Of a stretch of 64,000 bases of DNA, positions 11,768-23,982 are shown piece after piece. The DNA is taken from the NCBI RefSeq assembly GCF_030272615.1, contig NC_081406.1, positions 266,584,192 to 266,648,191 on the forward strand, given 5' to 3'. The position numbers were made by a program, and so were the translations under genes. The stretch comes from Cryptomeria japonica. Its lineage: Eukaryota > Streptophyta > Pinopsida > Cupressales > Cupressaceae. How positions within the stretch are numbered: the first letter of the stretch is position 1; each line of letters starts with the position of its first letter. A model generated the notes under the pieces. It ran no database searches. It was not told the origin of the DNA and saw only the letters and a program-made list of their open reading frames with translations.

Positions 11768-11945
11768 GGCATTGATGGCAACACTCATGAGAAAAAGTTA
11801 AAATTGTATCCAAAAATGTGTTGTCCAAAAAATCTTGCCAAAACTGTCTTACCAAAATTGTGTGCTCCCCCTGAGTAGATGATGTCTTCTGCCAATCATT
11901 TTTCTCATTCTACTACTCCCCCTTTGGCATCAATGACAAAGGTTG

Positions 11946-14900
11946 TCAATTAATGTCAACTAAGTGTAGTTCTTGCCAGGATCCCTGTAACCGGTGGGTT
12001 ACAATCTGATATAGATCCGCTAATGCAAAATTCAAGCTGTTAGTGAACCTCTCACTATCCTTCAATGCTGCTTCTATCCTTTGGATGGTACCGGTGTATG
12101 TGCATTTTCTCTTCCGGCATCTTAAGTCTTGGAACAAGAGCCTCTGAAATCTCTTTTCTCAAGGAGATGAGGATGTCTAATTTCGGACCTAGTCTACATT
12201 TGAGTTCCTTAGCCTTGTATTTTATTCTTTCCTCCTTCTTCTCCAATTTCTCAAGTTTCTCCTCAAATCCAGCTATCTCTTGTTCTATAACTGATATTGG
12301 TTCTGATGAACCAATTATATTGTCAGCAATATCATTTATTTCTTTTTTGTACTTTGTTGATTTCCTTGTCAATAGCCAATGTCAGAAGATTAGTCTTGCA
12401 GGTGTCTCTGTGCAGTTCCTTAAATTCCATTATTGTCTTGCCTAGTGCCGGTAATAACGTGTCAATATGTTCCTTACATCTGTTTATTGATTCTTCAAAG
12501 AATTTTTCTTTCTCTTTATTCATTTTCTCACTGAAAGTCTCCTTATTGATCTGATCAATTGTTAGTAGGTTGTCAGTTATGTACTTAGACAATGTGTCTA
12601 ATTGACTCAAAAAATCTTTATTTTCTACATTGCACTTGGGTGCAATTAATTTTAAAATTGGTATGGTGTCATCAATTGCCTTATATGCCTGTGCATTACA
12701 CTTTGTGATTTTCTTGATGGGATCTAGTAATACCTCTGTTAAATTTGTCAATCTGAATTCTGTTAAGGAGGAACCAGATGACTGTCCAACTACCTTAACG
12801 ATCTACAATCCGCCAGTGTGAGTAACATCTTTGCTTATGTTGACCTCTGGTAGGTTAGTTTGAGTCTGCATTTCTACTAGCAAAGGTTTGGGTTTCTCAG
12901 TTGTTTCCAGTGGCACTGTCTCTGTCTAAACCTTTTCCACAACCTTTTTCTCTTTAGTTTTTTCAATGTGTTCCTTTGTCGGTTTCTCTGAGCTTTCCAT
13001 TGCCGGTTTTTCTGATTGTGTCTCAGTGTTTTCTACCAGTTTTTCTGATTGTGTCTCAGTGTTTTCTACCAGTTTTTCTGTATGTACCTCTGAACTATCT
13101 ATTGCTGGTATCTCAACAAATTTATCAGTAGCCAGTTTCTCAGTAGGTTTTTCAATGTGTACATTAGTGGTATCTATCTTTCCAGTATCTAGGGGATCAG
13201 TTGATTGTTCAGTATGTTTTTCAATCCCAATCTCAATGTTTCCAACTATATCCTCAACCCGTGTCTCAACTGCAATGTTTTCTGCAAGTGGCTCAATTGC
13301 CACATCTCTCTTCTCAGTTGTTTCCTTATCAACCATAATGTTGACTTCTTGTGTGTCAATATTCATGGTATACAACACCTCTGAATCAAGATTGGTGTCT
13401 TCATGTGTTGTCTCCATACTCTCAACATTATTTGTTACTGGTGGTGCATCAATATTTACAACCGGTAGAGTATCAGAAGAAGGCGGGGGCAAGTTGTTTG
13501 TTACTTTTATGCTCGAAGGACCACCTACCTTACCTTTACCTTTATCCTTTTCCTTTTGATAGACTCTAAAAGTCTTTGGTCATTTAAGCTCTTCTTTCTT
13601 TTCCTTCTCAACAAAGAAGATATCCCATTTGTATGTTGTTTCTTCAGATATCTCATTTACTCTGCCAGCCATTAATGCTACATGTCAGTGATCGGTGGAA
13701 AATATAGTCCTATTTGCTTCACTTATCAGTTCATCAATCTCTTCTGCCGATCGTACTGGGTGAACTGCAAGTAATTTTTGTATCTTTATCTTCTTGTCGA
13801 GTTCAACAATTGCTAACCTTTTTGCATCTAACCTTTTGTACAAGTCACTAGGTAGATCATCTACAACTTCTATCAAGAATTTCTTGAAAATATCTAAGTG
13901 TAAAATAACACTGTTTTCTGTACTTTCCTTTTCTTCATTGCTAAAAGTATTATACAACTTGCTAACATTTGACAAGTTACCATCTTCAGTTATTTCATTC
14001 AAAAGGTTGTCTAAGGGAGGGACAACTTGTTTTTCCCTTTTCTTCCTTGGGGTCATTTTCCTTACTGGAGGCCTTACTGCCTGTTGTTTCTATCTTGTTC
14101 TCTTGGGAGCAGGTGAGGGTACCAGTGAGAGTTTTCTTTTTCTTTCTACCCTTTTAAATTCAATCGGTATTTCACTATCAGAGGAGGTACCAATTGGTGA
14201 AAGATGTGCTTCCAGTTGTAACCCTTCCAATTCACTTTCCTTAATGCCAGTTTTATTCAATATATCTTCCTTGATTTCTTTTGCCTGTCTAGTTGCCTTT
14301 CTAATTGTTTGTTTTATTTTCTTTATTCGTTTCTGTGATTGAACTTTTCTTTCAATGGTTTTTGCATTTCCAAATACTTCTTCTGTTGGTTCTTTAGGGC
14401 CTTCTAGAAGGGCTTTTGCATAAGTTTCTATTATGTTTTCATCTACCTCATAACCCATCTCTGTAACCCAAACTGTCCTTGGAACCACTGCCTCCATCCA
14501 AATTTCATCCTTCTTTATAACAAAACATATCTGTTTTTGATATTTATCAACTATGGATTGAGATAGTCTTTCCCTATTTTTCATTCTAGCCTTTAGTGCC
14601 TGAAAGTTTTCAATTATGTTCTTCGCCCTATCATCTCCCATGTTATTAAGAATATCCAAAAGTTGTTTTCCTACCGGTATGTCAAATCCAAAATCCTTTC
14701 TACCAATACCGGGAGCTTCCTTGGTGATATACAACAATAGACATACAAGTAAGTTACCAAATCTGAATGTGCCTTTCTTGTCGCCCTTAATTTTCTTCAG
14801 ATTGTATATTAGCTCATCTTTTAACCATTCACATATGTCAATCTTTGCATTACTATTTACTAAGTCATAAGCACTCTTGATACATAAAATAGAAACATAG

Positions 14901-15505
14901 TTTAATTTGCTGGCATGTGTAGCTTTGTATCCAAGAATCATGCTAATGAATCTTACATTGATATCCTTTACATCATTGACTCTCAAGGATCTCTTGTCAT
15001 AGGTTGCACCGGTTAGGGTCATTACAGTGTCGTTTGGAACCTTTTTAGTCTTGTCAGGCCTGCTACCGGTGGAAGGTAAGTCTGTCACTACCCTAACTAC
15101 TTCTTTTATTATCTTATGAATGGAATCTAGCCAAAAGAACTCCCCATGAACTCTACTCAATAGAATCCTTATAACCTCTTTGGGAAAATCAAGAATGCTA
15201 AGTATCTCCACAAAACCTAGGGTTTCAACTATCTCGTGTTTCAGTTTTACATTACCATTTTCATCATATATTACTGTCCTATACATGTTCATAATCTCAT
15301 CAACACCTAGTTCTTCAACATGACAATGTATGTAAATCCTAGGATCCTTAGTATATACAACTCCTTTGGGTATTTTAGAAAATGCTCCTAGGGTATCATC
15401 CTTCTTCGCTACTTTGGGAATGATTTTAAATACAGGCCTAGGGCATTTAATCACTTCAATCACTATAGGGTTTACAATGAATTCAGGTGCAGAGGAGGAA
15501 GCCAT
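11946..15505 (-). pseudogene. Long accessory ORF of Copia-A, function unknown
   Basis: From ATG 15505 (MASSSAPEF) one frame runs to 12332, interrupted only by stops (at 14090, 13685, 12926 and a few others between). Two frame shifts then lead to an end near 11946, a product of about 1,150 residues. Parts in order: an N-terminal globular region of about 350 residues with FFWLDSIHKIIKEVVRVVTDLP and a conserved-looking end GTFRFGNLLVCLLLYI; a basic stretch with nuclear-signal-like KRIKKIKQ; an acidic low-complexity region with a tandem KLVENTETQSE repeat; two coiled-coil segments. I see no membrane span, RT, integrase or protease motif. It takes the place of pol. The N-terminal region recalls retroelement-associated plant proteins (PF20167-like), which is only an impression. 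An env-like third ORF is an alternative. Confidence 0.7.
13008..13073 (-). repeat. 33-bp tandem duplication in the accessory ORF
   Basis: Two near-identical 33-bp units encode the repeated KLVENTETQSE in the acidic region. The unit length keeps the frame open. Confidence 0.85.
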
Positions 15506-15846
15506 TGTATAAATACCTTAATCTGCCTTTAGGTTTGAATGCTTGAATGATTTGCTTCACTTCTCGCTGTGGATGCCTTCGCTTGGGTTTTTCGCGCTCT
15601 AAGGAAATTTGAATGCTCAGTGAATGAAAAAGAGTGAAAAACACTTGCTTTATAATGTCATTTCCTTCAACTACCACATTAAATGCCTACCGGTTAAGTG
15701 AAACTTAACACATCTGCCGATAAAGAAGTAATTCAACTTCTCACCATCAACCGAGGGTAAACTAGCATGTTTTTCAATTTGTTGCCATACCCCCAAAGGA
15801 TTTATTTTCAGTTAGATGAAGAATCTCCTACCGGTGGAGTGATACT

Positions 15847-16857
15847 CTACTCTACCGGTGAAGGAATAACTTCATTAACATTCTGATTTGACTTTCTAAT
15901 CCATTGTTTTGAAAATTCTTTCTTTACTTCTTCAACCTTCTCTTTACCTTTCAAACTCGGTCCTTTGTTATTTGCTGGTGATGCCTTACTTCTACAAAAT
16001 TTTGCAATATGTCGAATCTTGTTACAAGCATAACAAGTCACATTATTTTTCTGGATAGCTTTTCCATATCCTATGCCAGTATGTGTTTTGCATTGATTAG
16101 ATAAGTGTCCAAATCTTTCACAAACATAACATCTTACATTCATTCTGTAGTTTTCTGAATTATGACCAATTTTGTTGCATTTAGAACATTGACCAGTGGG
16201 TGCATTGGTGTTTTGATAGTTTCTAGATCTACATTGATTTTCTCTATGTCCATACTTGTTACAGTTAAAGCATTTCCCATTAAATTTGTAGGCATTAGGT
16301 TGTCTTACCGGTTTATTGTGATCATGATTGTTTGCAGTACCAGAGCTTTCACCAACTTCAAAGCCAAGACCATTAGTATCTCCATTAGGTTTCTGATTTT
16401 TCAGCATGTCATCAAGTTCTTCTGAGCGTTTCTTGAATTTCTCCTTGTGTTGATTTGCAGTAGCCAACTCATTTTCTAAGAAATATTTCTGTCTCATGAG
16501 TCTTAGATATTCATTTCCAGCATCATTGATTCTCCTAGCCAAGTCATCTTCATTCTTTTTTTGGTCTTCAATGTCTTTACAAAATCTCATAGTCATATCT
16601 TGCATCTCATTCCTCAAGGTCATGTTTTCTTGCTTCATCTTGCTTACAATATCATTAAGAGTTTCTTTTTCATCATCATCACTCTGTATCTTCTCATGAA
16701 GTTCTCTTCTTTTGTTCCTAGCAATAGTGAGATTTTCTTGAAGTCCTTGAATGATTTCCTATGCAGCCTTCAGATCATCCTCAAGTTTCATATTTTTCAA
16801 CTTTTCTGCATCATAATCTGCAAGAGCTATTTCCAATTGCTTTCTCAGGTTTTCCAT
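15847..16857 (-). pseudogene. Copia-A gag remnant: coiled coil plus four zinc knuckles
   Basis: The frame starts at ATG 16857 (MENLRKQLEIAL) and is open to 15847 except for one TAG at codon 33 (16759-16761). The first half is heptad-rich coiled coil. The second half has four CCHC knuckles: CFNCNKYGHRENQC, CSKCNKIGHNSENY (last Cys replaced by Tyr), CYVCERFGHLSNQC and CYACNKIRHIAKFC. Copia Gag normally has one knuckle after a capsid-like core; that core (as in Copia-B gag) is missing here. The product would still be expected to bind nucleic acid. About 340 bp separate it from the accessory ORF. Confidence 0.8.
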
Positions 16858-16913
16858 CTGTACCAGTGTTAGAATCTTCCTCAAGCTGTTAGGATTTTGA
16901 AAATAGAGGACCA

Positions 16914-16926
16914 GGCTCTAATACCA
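16914..16926 (-). other. Copia-A primer binding site
   Basis: The minus strand reads TGGTATTAGAGCC two bases after the 5' LTR end, matching the TGGTATCAGAGC initiator-Met tRNA PBS typical of plant copia elements with one mismatch. Confidence 0.85.
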
Positions 16927-16928
16927 AT

Positions 16929-17718
16929 TGTCAAGATTCCCAAAGATACTGAGAGGGGGGGGGGGGTGAATCAATATCTTGCCGACTTAAATATTTTCTA
17001 ATCTTATTAAACAAATTGCATTCCAAAATAGTGTACCGGTAAACCAAAATTAATGCAGTAAATAAGAACAATAACCACAACATAAAAAGCACACCATGAC
17101 ACAATATTTTTAACGAGGAAACCCGATGTGGGAAAAACCTCAGTGGGATTTGTAAACCACAATATTCACTCACTGGCCAATAAATGAATATTACTTACAA
17201 TAGGGGCCTACACATGCAGGAAGGCCAACTGCCTAAAGCTCACTGCTTAATTACAAAGGGAAGTCTCACTGACTTACAAAAATGGATTATGCAAATCTAA
17301 TATCATGTACTGCTTTGGTTCAGCATCTGCTATACTAGGTTCAGTACCGGTTTAAGCTCATAAAATAACCATAGACCTTACTCCAAAATCTGCCTTAGTA
17401 TTTGCATAATACTTCTGCAATAATCTGACCATATCCACATATCCTAAATGATCCTACAAGATCTCATACTTATACGAGTCTTATTACAATTCGCCTTGTC
17501 ATCTTACAAAAAGATATTACAATTAAATACAAAATATAATAAACAAAATCCTGTCGGCTAGGGTGCCAGTAATCATCTTGCCATTGCCGGTAAACTATTT
17601 GCCGGTGTAGAGTCTGTCGGTGCCAGTTCCAGTCGGTGCCATAGGATTGTAAGGTTGCCATCAATGACAATACCTTCAATCACCTACAATTTCTCATTGG
17701 AGTGTGCATTTGCCAACA
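16929..17718 (-). repeat. Copia-A 5' LTR
   Basis: 790 bp, partner of 10971-11755. The G-rich box is expanded to an 11-12 G run, and the flanking hairpin has one mismatch. Confidence 0.93.
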
Positions 17719-17723
17719 ATAGA

Positions 17724-19597
17724 GAGGTTGAATCTTTCTTCTTTCTAAGCCATGAGACTATCTTGTTTCCCAAAAAGAAAGCTCCACCACTTGTGCTTCT
17801 TCTATCATCAACACAACCAGCCAAATCAACATCAATGTATGCACTTAGCAAAAAATATTGTCCTTTTGATACCACAATCCATAGTCCAGAGTGCCTTTCA
17901 AATATTTGAAGATCCTTTTTAATGCCTTCACATGATTTTTTCTTAGTTCAGCTTAAAACATTGTAACTAAACACTCTACTTGCATAATGTTTGGTCTAGT
18001 TGTAGTTAAGTACAATAATCTCCAGGTATCATGGATCTATAAAAAATGTGATCTACCAAAGGTGACTCATAGGAGTACTTACTAGTTTGTTTTCTTCCAC
18101 ACCAAATTTTTGTAGCATCTCCTTAACGTAAATAGCTTGAGAGATAAATATACCATCATTTAGTTAAGCAATTTTAAGTCCAACGAGGAAAAATAATTCC
18201 CCTAACATAGACATCTCGATTCCTTTTGCATTTCCTCAGAAAACTTGTTACTCATTCCATCATCTCCACAAAAAAATGATTCACAATAATCATCAATAAG
18301 AAACATAAAATACCTTTCACCTTGGAGGCTTTAGGTCCTGGTAAGTCAACACAAGTCAGTATGTATCAACTCCAAAGGTCTTGTATATGAATACTCCTTC
18401 TTGCAACTCATCCTCTAGTTATTGTAGTTTTTCCACAAATTTGTGCAGAGCCTTCATCTCTAAATTGGAATAATCCACCATTCCACTTTTTGAGGTTGAT
18501 AAACTTCTTCCTATCACCAATCATGTGATTAGAACATCCACTATCAATCACTAAAGCATTAGCTTCTTCTTTTGCATGACAAGTAGTCCATACGGGCATT
18601 AACTTTTCATTTCCCTTATTAGCCTGCAAGGTTATGGACTTCTTACATTTTTCAACCTCAACATCATTATTACTAGTTTTCAATGCCATAAAGAGGGTTT
18701 CATCATTTGATTCATCATGGTCCTCATCTTCTGAAAAATAGTTGCTCTCTTTGGAATAAAGACTTGTTTTGACATTTTCTCTCCTGTTGTTATCTTTTGA
18801 CTTTCTGAAAGGACATTTAGAAGCAAAATGACCAATTATTCCACAATTGAAGCATTTGAAGAGTAACTTACCTTTGTTTCTATTGATGTACTTTGTCAAT
18901 GACCTTACAAAGTTTGATTCTTCCTCATAAAATCCATCCATATGATTAGATGCTTCATTATCCACTAACTTTGAAATAAGCTTCTTTATTTGGGGCATCT
19001 TTGTCAAATTATCACATTTCAAAAGCGATGAGAACACAATATAATTGATCCACTAAATATTTATCCAAATATTTAGAATCCTCAATAGCAGACACCTTAT
19101 GACTATAGAATTTAGGGAGAGATATAATTACCTTTATCACAATCTCATCTTCTTTCACTTCTCCACCAAGACCTCTAATGCCATTAACCACTTCATCTAC
19201 CCAGAGCATATAACTAGAAATATCTTCATCCTTTGTCATCCTCAAGGTATCATATTTTCTCTTGAAGTTATGCATCTTGACTTGCCTCACATTGTTGTCT
19301 TTCTCATAAATGTTTCTAATATTTTCCTAGACATCCTTGCAGAGTTACAATTCATTACTTTCAGAAGTTATGAATTAGCTAGCCCACTCAATATACCATT
19401 ATTTGTCTTGGCATTGTTTTCATCCAACCTAATCTTTTCAATATCAATTGAAGGAGTAGAAGAGTGGTATAGCCATCCTTGACAAAGTACCAAACACCAA
19501 ACCCTAGAGAGGTCAGATAAACTTTCATTCTCACTCTCCAAAAACTATAATTTGTTCCATCAAACCTACGCGTCTTGTGAGATCCATCTTGATACAT
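17724..19597 (-). pseudogene. Copia-B gag-pol, frameshifted and internally deleted
   Basis: It starts at ATG 19597 with a copia Gag N-terminus (RRFDGTNYSFWRVRMKVYL). The Gag core follows (19290-19012, SSYMLWVDEVVNGIRGLGGE), then one zinc knuckle CFNCGIIGHFASKC near 18840 and a protease-type ALVIDSGCSNHMIGD near 18545. At about 18300 the frame passes from an integrase-type start (RPLELIHTDLC ... FLIDDY) directly into the C-terminal part of RT (DDGMSNKFSEEMQKE). Most of integrase and the catalytic part of RT are therefore deleted. The RNase H segment DVDLAGCVDDRRSTSGGAFFLG follows, up to the Copia-A insertion. Several frameshifts and stops. Confidence 0.85.
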
Positions 19598-19639
19598 ATC
19601 GGATCTTCCTCAAGTGGTTAATATTTTTCAAAGGAACTT

Positions 19640-19652
19640 GGATCTAATACCA
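19640..19652 (-). other. Copia-B primer binding site
   Basis: The minus strand reads TGGTATTAGATCC near the 5' LTR end, a diverged initiator-Met PBS. Confidence 0.75.
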
Positions 19653-19657
19653 ATTTT

Positions 19658-21504
19658 TGAACACACCAAATACCGAGAGGGGGGGTGAATCATTATCTCT
19701 TAAAACTTAAACTTTTTGGCACCAATTTTTAATTCAAACCCTTAATCCAATTAGCACTAATGAAAGATAGAGATATCAAGATGAAGTGCACAAGAGAACA
19801 CTATATATACATGAAAAATACCATAGGGAAAAAACCATGGCGAGAAAATCTACTTGGAGTTGTTGCACAAATCCATCCTCACAAGATAAAACAAATTTAC
19901 AACTTTATTGCAACTCCTTGAAAAAATATAGTTTTATGGCTACAACCAAATTAAGTTCACTACTCCTTGAATATCACTTATTTAAATAAGATGCAATAAC
20001 CTCAAAATATCACAAATGTTTGATGAATTTCCACCACAATACTTTTGCACCATTAGCTACTTTTGGCTTACCGCCTCTAGAAAAATTATGGATTGTCTGA
20101 ATGTAGATGCATTCAACTCACTACTTCCAATATACTTAAAGCATTTATGTGCACACTTCAAAACTACCTAATTTCTATCCACATCCACACACATTGCAAT
20201 TAATTTTATCATTCATTTATATCCTCCACAAGAATCAATAACCTTCACCAGGTCAAGCAAGTATGTTGAAACATGCATTGTCCAAGAGGTCATCCCAAAC
20301 AACATCAATGGAGAAAGGAGATCAACAATAGTAATACAAGGATAAAAAGGACCCAATTCAATCTTGGAACATATCTCCATGCTTGCAATAACATCAAAAG
20401 GTGATGCACATACTTTAGGTTGACCAAGATGAAACATGTAGATATGAAACATGCATCCCCCAAGGAGGTCATCTCCAAACACTTCCATGATAGAACATAA
20501 GTAAATTTAGATCAAGGAAAGAGATATAATGGAACAAAAACACTTTATAAAAACTCTTAATTCTCACACAAACCACAATGCATTAGCACAAGTATCCTAG
20601 GTTGGCTAAACAACCACTTATCCTTTCAAAACATTTATCCAATTACCAACCAATTCCAAAATGATCAAGACCAACCATATAGAGAACAAGATAACATCAT
20701 ATGTATTTTAATAGAACTTGTGTACCATTTTTTCATACTGTTACACAAAATTGAGCTAGCTCAAATAGGCAGATATAGAACACTTCATTCTAGGTAGGCC
20801 AAAAAACACAATCTTGAGGTAGAATGTTAGTGATCATACTTGTGGTACACATCAACATTTGAAACTTGGACTATGATATCATAAAGATAACATAAGAACA
20901 TCCACCGCATGAGTAAACACATAGGCACAAAGAAATGTAGGGTATTTTCTAGACTAGTCTTACATTCAACCAAACTATCTACATACTACAATTACCATAA
21001 CCATCTGCAAAACTCTAGTTAACTGAAAAGAGAAAGATACATTGTTCCCATCAAATACAAGCTAATTTCCAAAGCACAAGTCCATATCTTCAATTATAGA
21101 GAAATGCATAGCATTCTCCTAGACAGTCAACAATACAATTTCTTGCATTCTTATTATTTCAACAATATGCAGAGACTAGAGCATCTTTGTAACATCAATT
21201 CCTTACATAGTAACACCAAGAGAGATCAATCAACAATTTACAACATTGTCAACATCATATCCAACTCATCATCATACTTCTAATCTTCATCTTAATCTAT
21301 CTTTATGATACTTCTAATCCTCATCTTAATATGTCATCATTATACTTAATACCACCTTAGTAAATAGGGTATGACATCCAACCATGAACTTTAGTATCAT
21401 CACTCTACATCATCAAATGTAGAAGTGGAAGCATCAAAGGCATCACACCACACTAAGGGATGACATCAAGAATAATAAAGTATGTTTACACCATATCTAC
21501 AATA
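19658..21504 (-). repeat. Copia-B 5' LTR
   Basis: About 1.85 kb, starting TGAACACACC with a GAGAGGGGGGG box and collinear with 7929-10394 apart from the solo LTR. The outer end reads ...CTACAATA, where the partner has ...TTACAACA. Confidence 0.8.
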
Positions 21505-21511
21505 ATTTCAT

Positions 21512-23225
21512 CATATCTTATGTTTTGACATCAATATGAAATTCAAAATGTATCTATAACTGTAATGGTGTGATTTGGAACTAGGGTTTCACCAAGTAGG
21601 AAAAGACCACTAATTAACGAAATTATCCAATACATTGAAAGAAGAGTGAACCTAATAGATCTAGCCTCAATCTAAATAAGGAAAGGGCTGAAATTCTAAT
21701 TAGATTCACTAATTAGGGTTTTGGTTCTCTCTTTCTTAATTGAAATTGGATTTGTAGTTGTGAAACTAGGAAAAAACCATGGATAATTAAAGTAAACAGG
21801 TAGAAACAATAGACTATAGATGTCCCACAGAGCCACCAACTGAGATCTTGGCAAAAGAAGATGTTTAGAACCCATTCCCAAAAGTTTGGCCTGATTTTTT
21901 GAGACCAGGTAGCACAGATCTGCCTTGGTCCTTTGAATTTTTCTCCATCAAAAGCTGACCTATTTGTCACTATTGATTCTGCCAAAATTCCCAAGTACAT
22001 CTCCTGAGCCTATTTCCTGCACATAGAAAGAGAAGGAAAGATGTTGTGGACAGGGGTTTGCGTAAGTCAAACCTTGGTTTAGGAATCAACCTTGAATGAA
22101 ATAATGCAAATACTAAAATAAATGTTAAGAAATATATATCTCATATTTGCAATTGTTGATGATGATGCAATGCTCTTTGAATGTAATCTTAAATGTTAAA
22201 TGTAATGGCATGACAAACACATGAACATGAAAAAACCTAATCACACACACATGCTTGCATGAAGATTGATGTAACTTTACTCCACAATGCTTGAATGATG
22301 AATATGCACCCTTGAATCTCTAAAGATGATTGATGATGGATGCTTCACGAATGCACAAATATTAGGGATGGAGTCTTAGATATAAAATGAATTGATAGGA
22401 TGTCTTTATATAGGGTTCCCTAGGTAAATTATTGACTGGGCTAATCTCCAATGGTCATGTATAGCCCCAAGAATCAAATTCTCTCGGAGAGATATACCAC
22501 CTACCCTATTTCAAATTGAGGCCCCTTTGAGAGAAAATGAGGTGTTTTGGGGAGCCTTGGTCTAGACCAGGGCATCCCACGCCTTGGTCCTTCTACAAAC
22601 ATGACCAAAATAAGCAGCTAGGGGGGAGGGTATGCCATAGTAGGACCCACCAAAGGGTATACATGACATCAAAGTTGGATAATAGGGTCAAATCGGACCT
22701 AGAGAGGAGATGAGGATAGGACAAGCTAAAGTAGGAGCACAAGTTACATGAGGTGTAAATTGGATAGGTTACAATTTATGACACTACAATAACTTTATAA
22801 TAGTATGATTTATATGTTCAACAATTGACCAATAATTTCATAAGAGTTAGAAACTTAGAAACTAACATTGACCTATGCTCTATCTCAACTAGTGGAATAA
22901 GTTTATGACCAATCATTATTAAAAACAAAAAGTAAATTTTTTTATTTACATGGTAAATAAAGTAAAAATAATAATCAATCTTAATTTAAATTTAGTCATA
23001 TATAATTTACCTAACCAAACTTAATATATTCACTAATTAAAAAGTTTTATTCTCATTTAGTATATCAATATTTCCACGAGTCTACAAAATGTCGTTTTGT
23101 ATTTTAATCTTGGATTTATATCTAATGCAATAATTAGAACAAGATGAAATAATTTTCTCATGCAAAATTTGAGGGATATACTACGTAACAAAAAACAATA
23201 AAATAAATATAGTTATGATAATAAC
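21512..23225. other. Spacer, nothing recognised
   Basis: No domain-bearing ORF, LTR boundary or RNA gene is seen. GGTCTAGACC near 22560 is a short palindrome without context. Confidence 0.5.
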
Positions 23226-23982
23226 AATATTATCAATATCCACTATTGATGAAGCACTAAAAGCCGTGGAGAGTTTGCTTGGTTTTATCTCTCCCCAGGT
23301 TTTGGCCAGGGTACGGGATGTGTTAATTGGACTTCATGCTCTGATTAATTTATGTTTTGCTTCATCTGCTACTCCTCTCCCTATGGTTCCTATACAGTCT
23401 CTGGTTCCTTATGATGCTCTACCTACTCCTCTAGAGGAAAGCTCGAGTAATTGGTTTATAACTAACTGATTTCACATTTCTTGCAAGTATCTCTCAGTTT
23501 TTTGTAGGCTGATTATGGGATGGATTTTTGGGCAGTTCTCATTGACTCAAATTTTTGGAGTTGGATATATTCGGTCTATTTTTAGTTCTATTTTTAGTTT
23601 CGGCCCTCCTTTGGTTCATATTTTTGGTCTCCTTGGTATCTTGGCATGATTCTCCACATTTTGTATCTTGCTTCTGATAATAGCTGATGGGCTCCTAGAT
23701 CTTCTTGATGTATCTTTTTTGGTGTTCAGTCCTTCATTTTGTAACCAACTGAGTATATAATCAGTTGAGGTATATGTCCTACGGGATCTCTATAAATAGG
23801 GCAATTATATGGGTATGGGTGAGATTTCGAATCATTGAGATCCAACTATTTTGTAAGGGTAGTTTAGTTTCTTTTCTTAAGGCGACAACCGAAGGTTTTC
23901 TTGTGGGTTCTTTCCTGTCGGTATGCCTTTTGAACCTGTTGTAAAAATTATCTAAAAATTAATAATAAAGTTTAGTGGCTAT

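Larger units (their letters stand above)
10971..17718 (-). mobile_element. Copia-A: structurally complete copia-type element without pol
   Basis: LTRs at 10971-11755 and 16929-17718 (TG...CA in plus-strand reading) are flanked by perfect ATAGA duplications (10966-10970 and 17719-17723). PBS and PPT are both next to the LTRs. The 5.2-kb interior codes, on the minus strand, for a coiled-coil and zinc-knuckle gag remnant and then a long unrecognised frame. No protease, integrase, reverse transcriptase or RNase H motif is seen. It would have needed another copia element's enzymes to move, so it is non-autonomous. It sits in the RNase H coding region of Copia-B and is therefore younger than that insertion. 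Confidence 0.92.
7929..21504 (-). mobile_element. Copia-B: defective Ty1/copia retrotransposon, interrupted by two insertions
   Basis: Both LTRs begin TGAACACAC (plus-strand reading) and carry a conserved G-rich box, followed by long collinear similarity. A copia-type PBS (TGGTATTAGATCC, minus) adjoins the right LTR and a PPT adjoins the left one. TTTCAT occurs on both outer flanks (7923-7928 and 21506-21511), fitting a 5-bp duplication, though the exact right end is uncertain by 1-3 bases because the terminal CA appears mutated. The internal region is split by Copia-A at 10971-17718, and the left LTR contains a solo LTR at 8846-9460. Pol has a large deletion and many stops. Confidence 0.85.

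Noticed and set aside
12966..13559. Plus-strand ORF rich in Ser/Val/Phe, looking like a membrane protein
   Set aside because: It is the complement of the acidic repeat region of the minus-strand accessory ORF.
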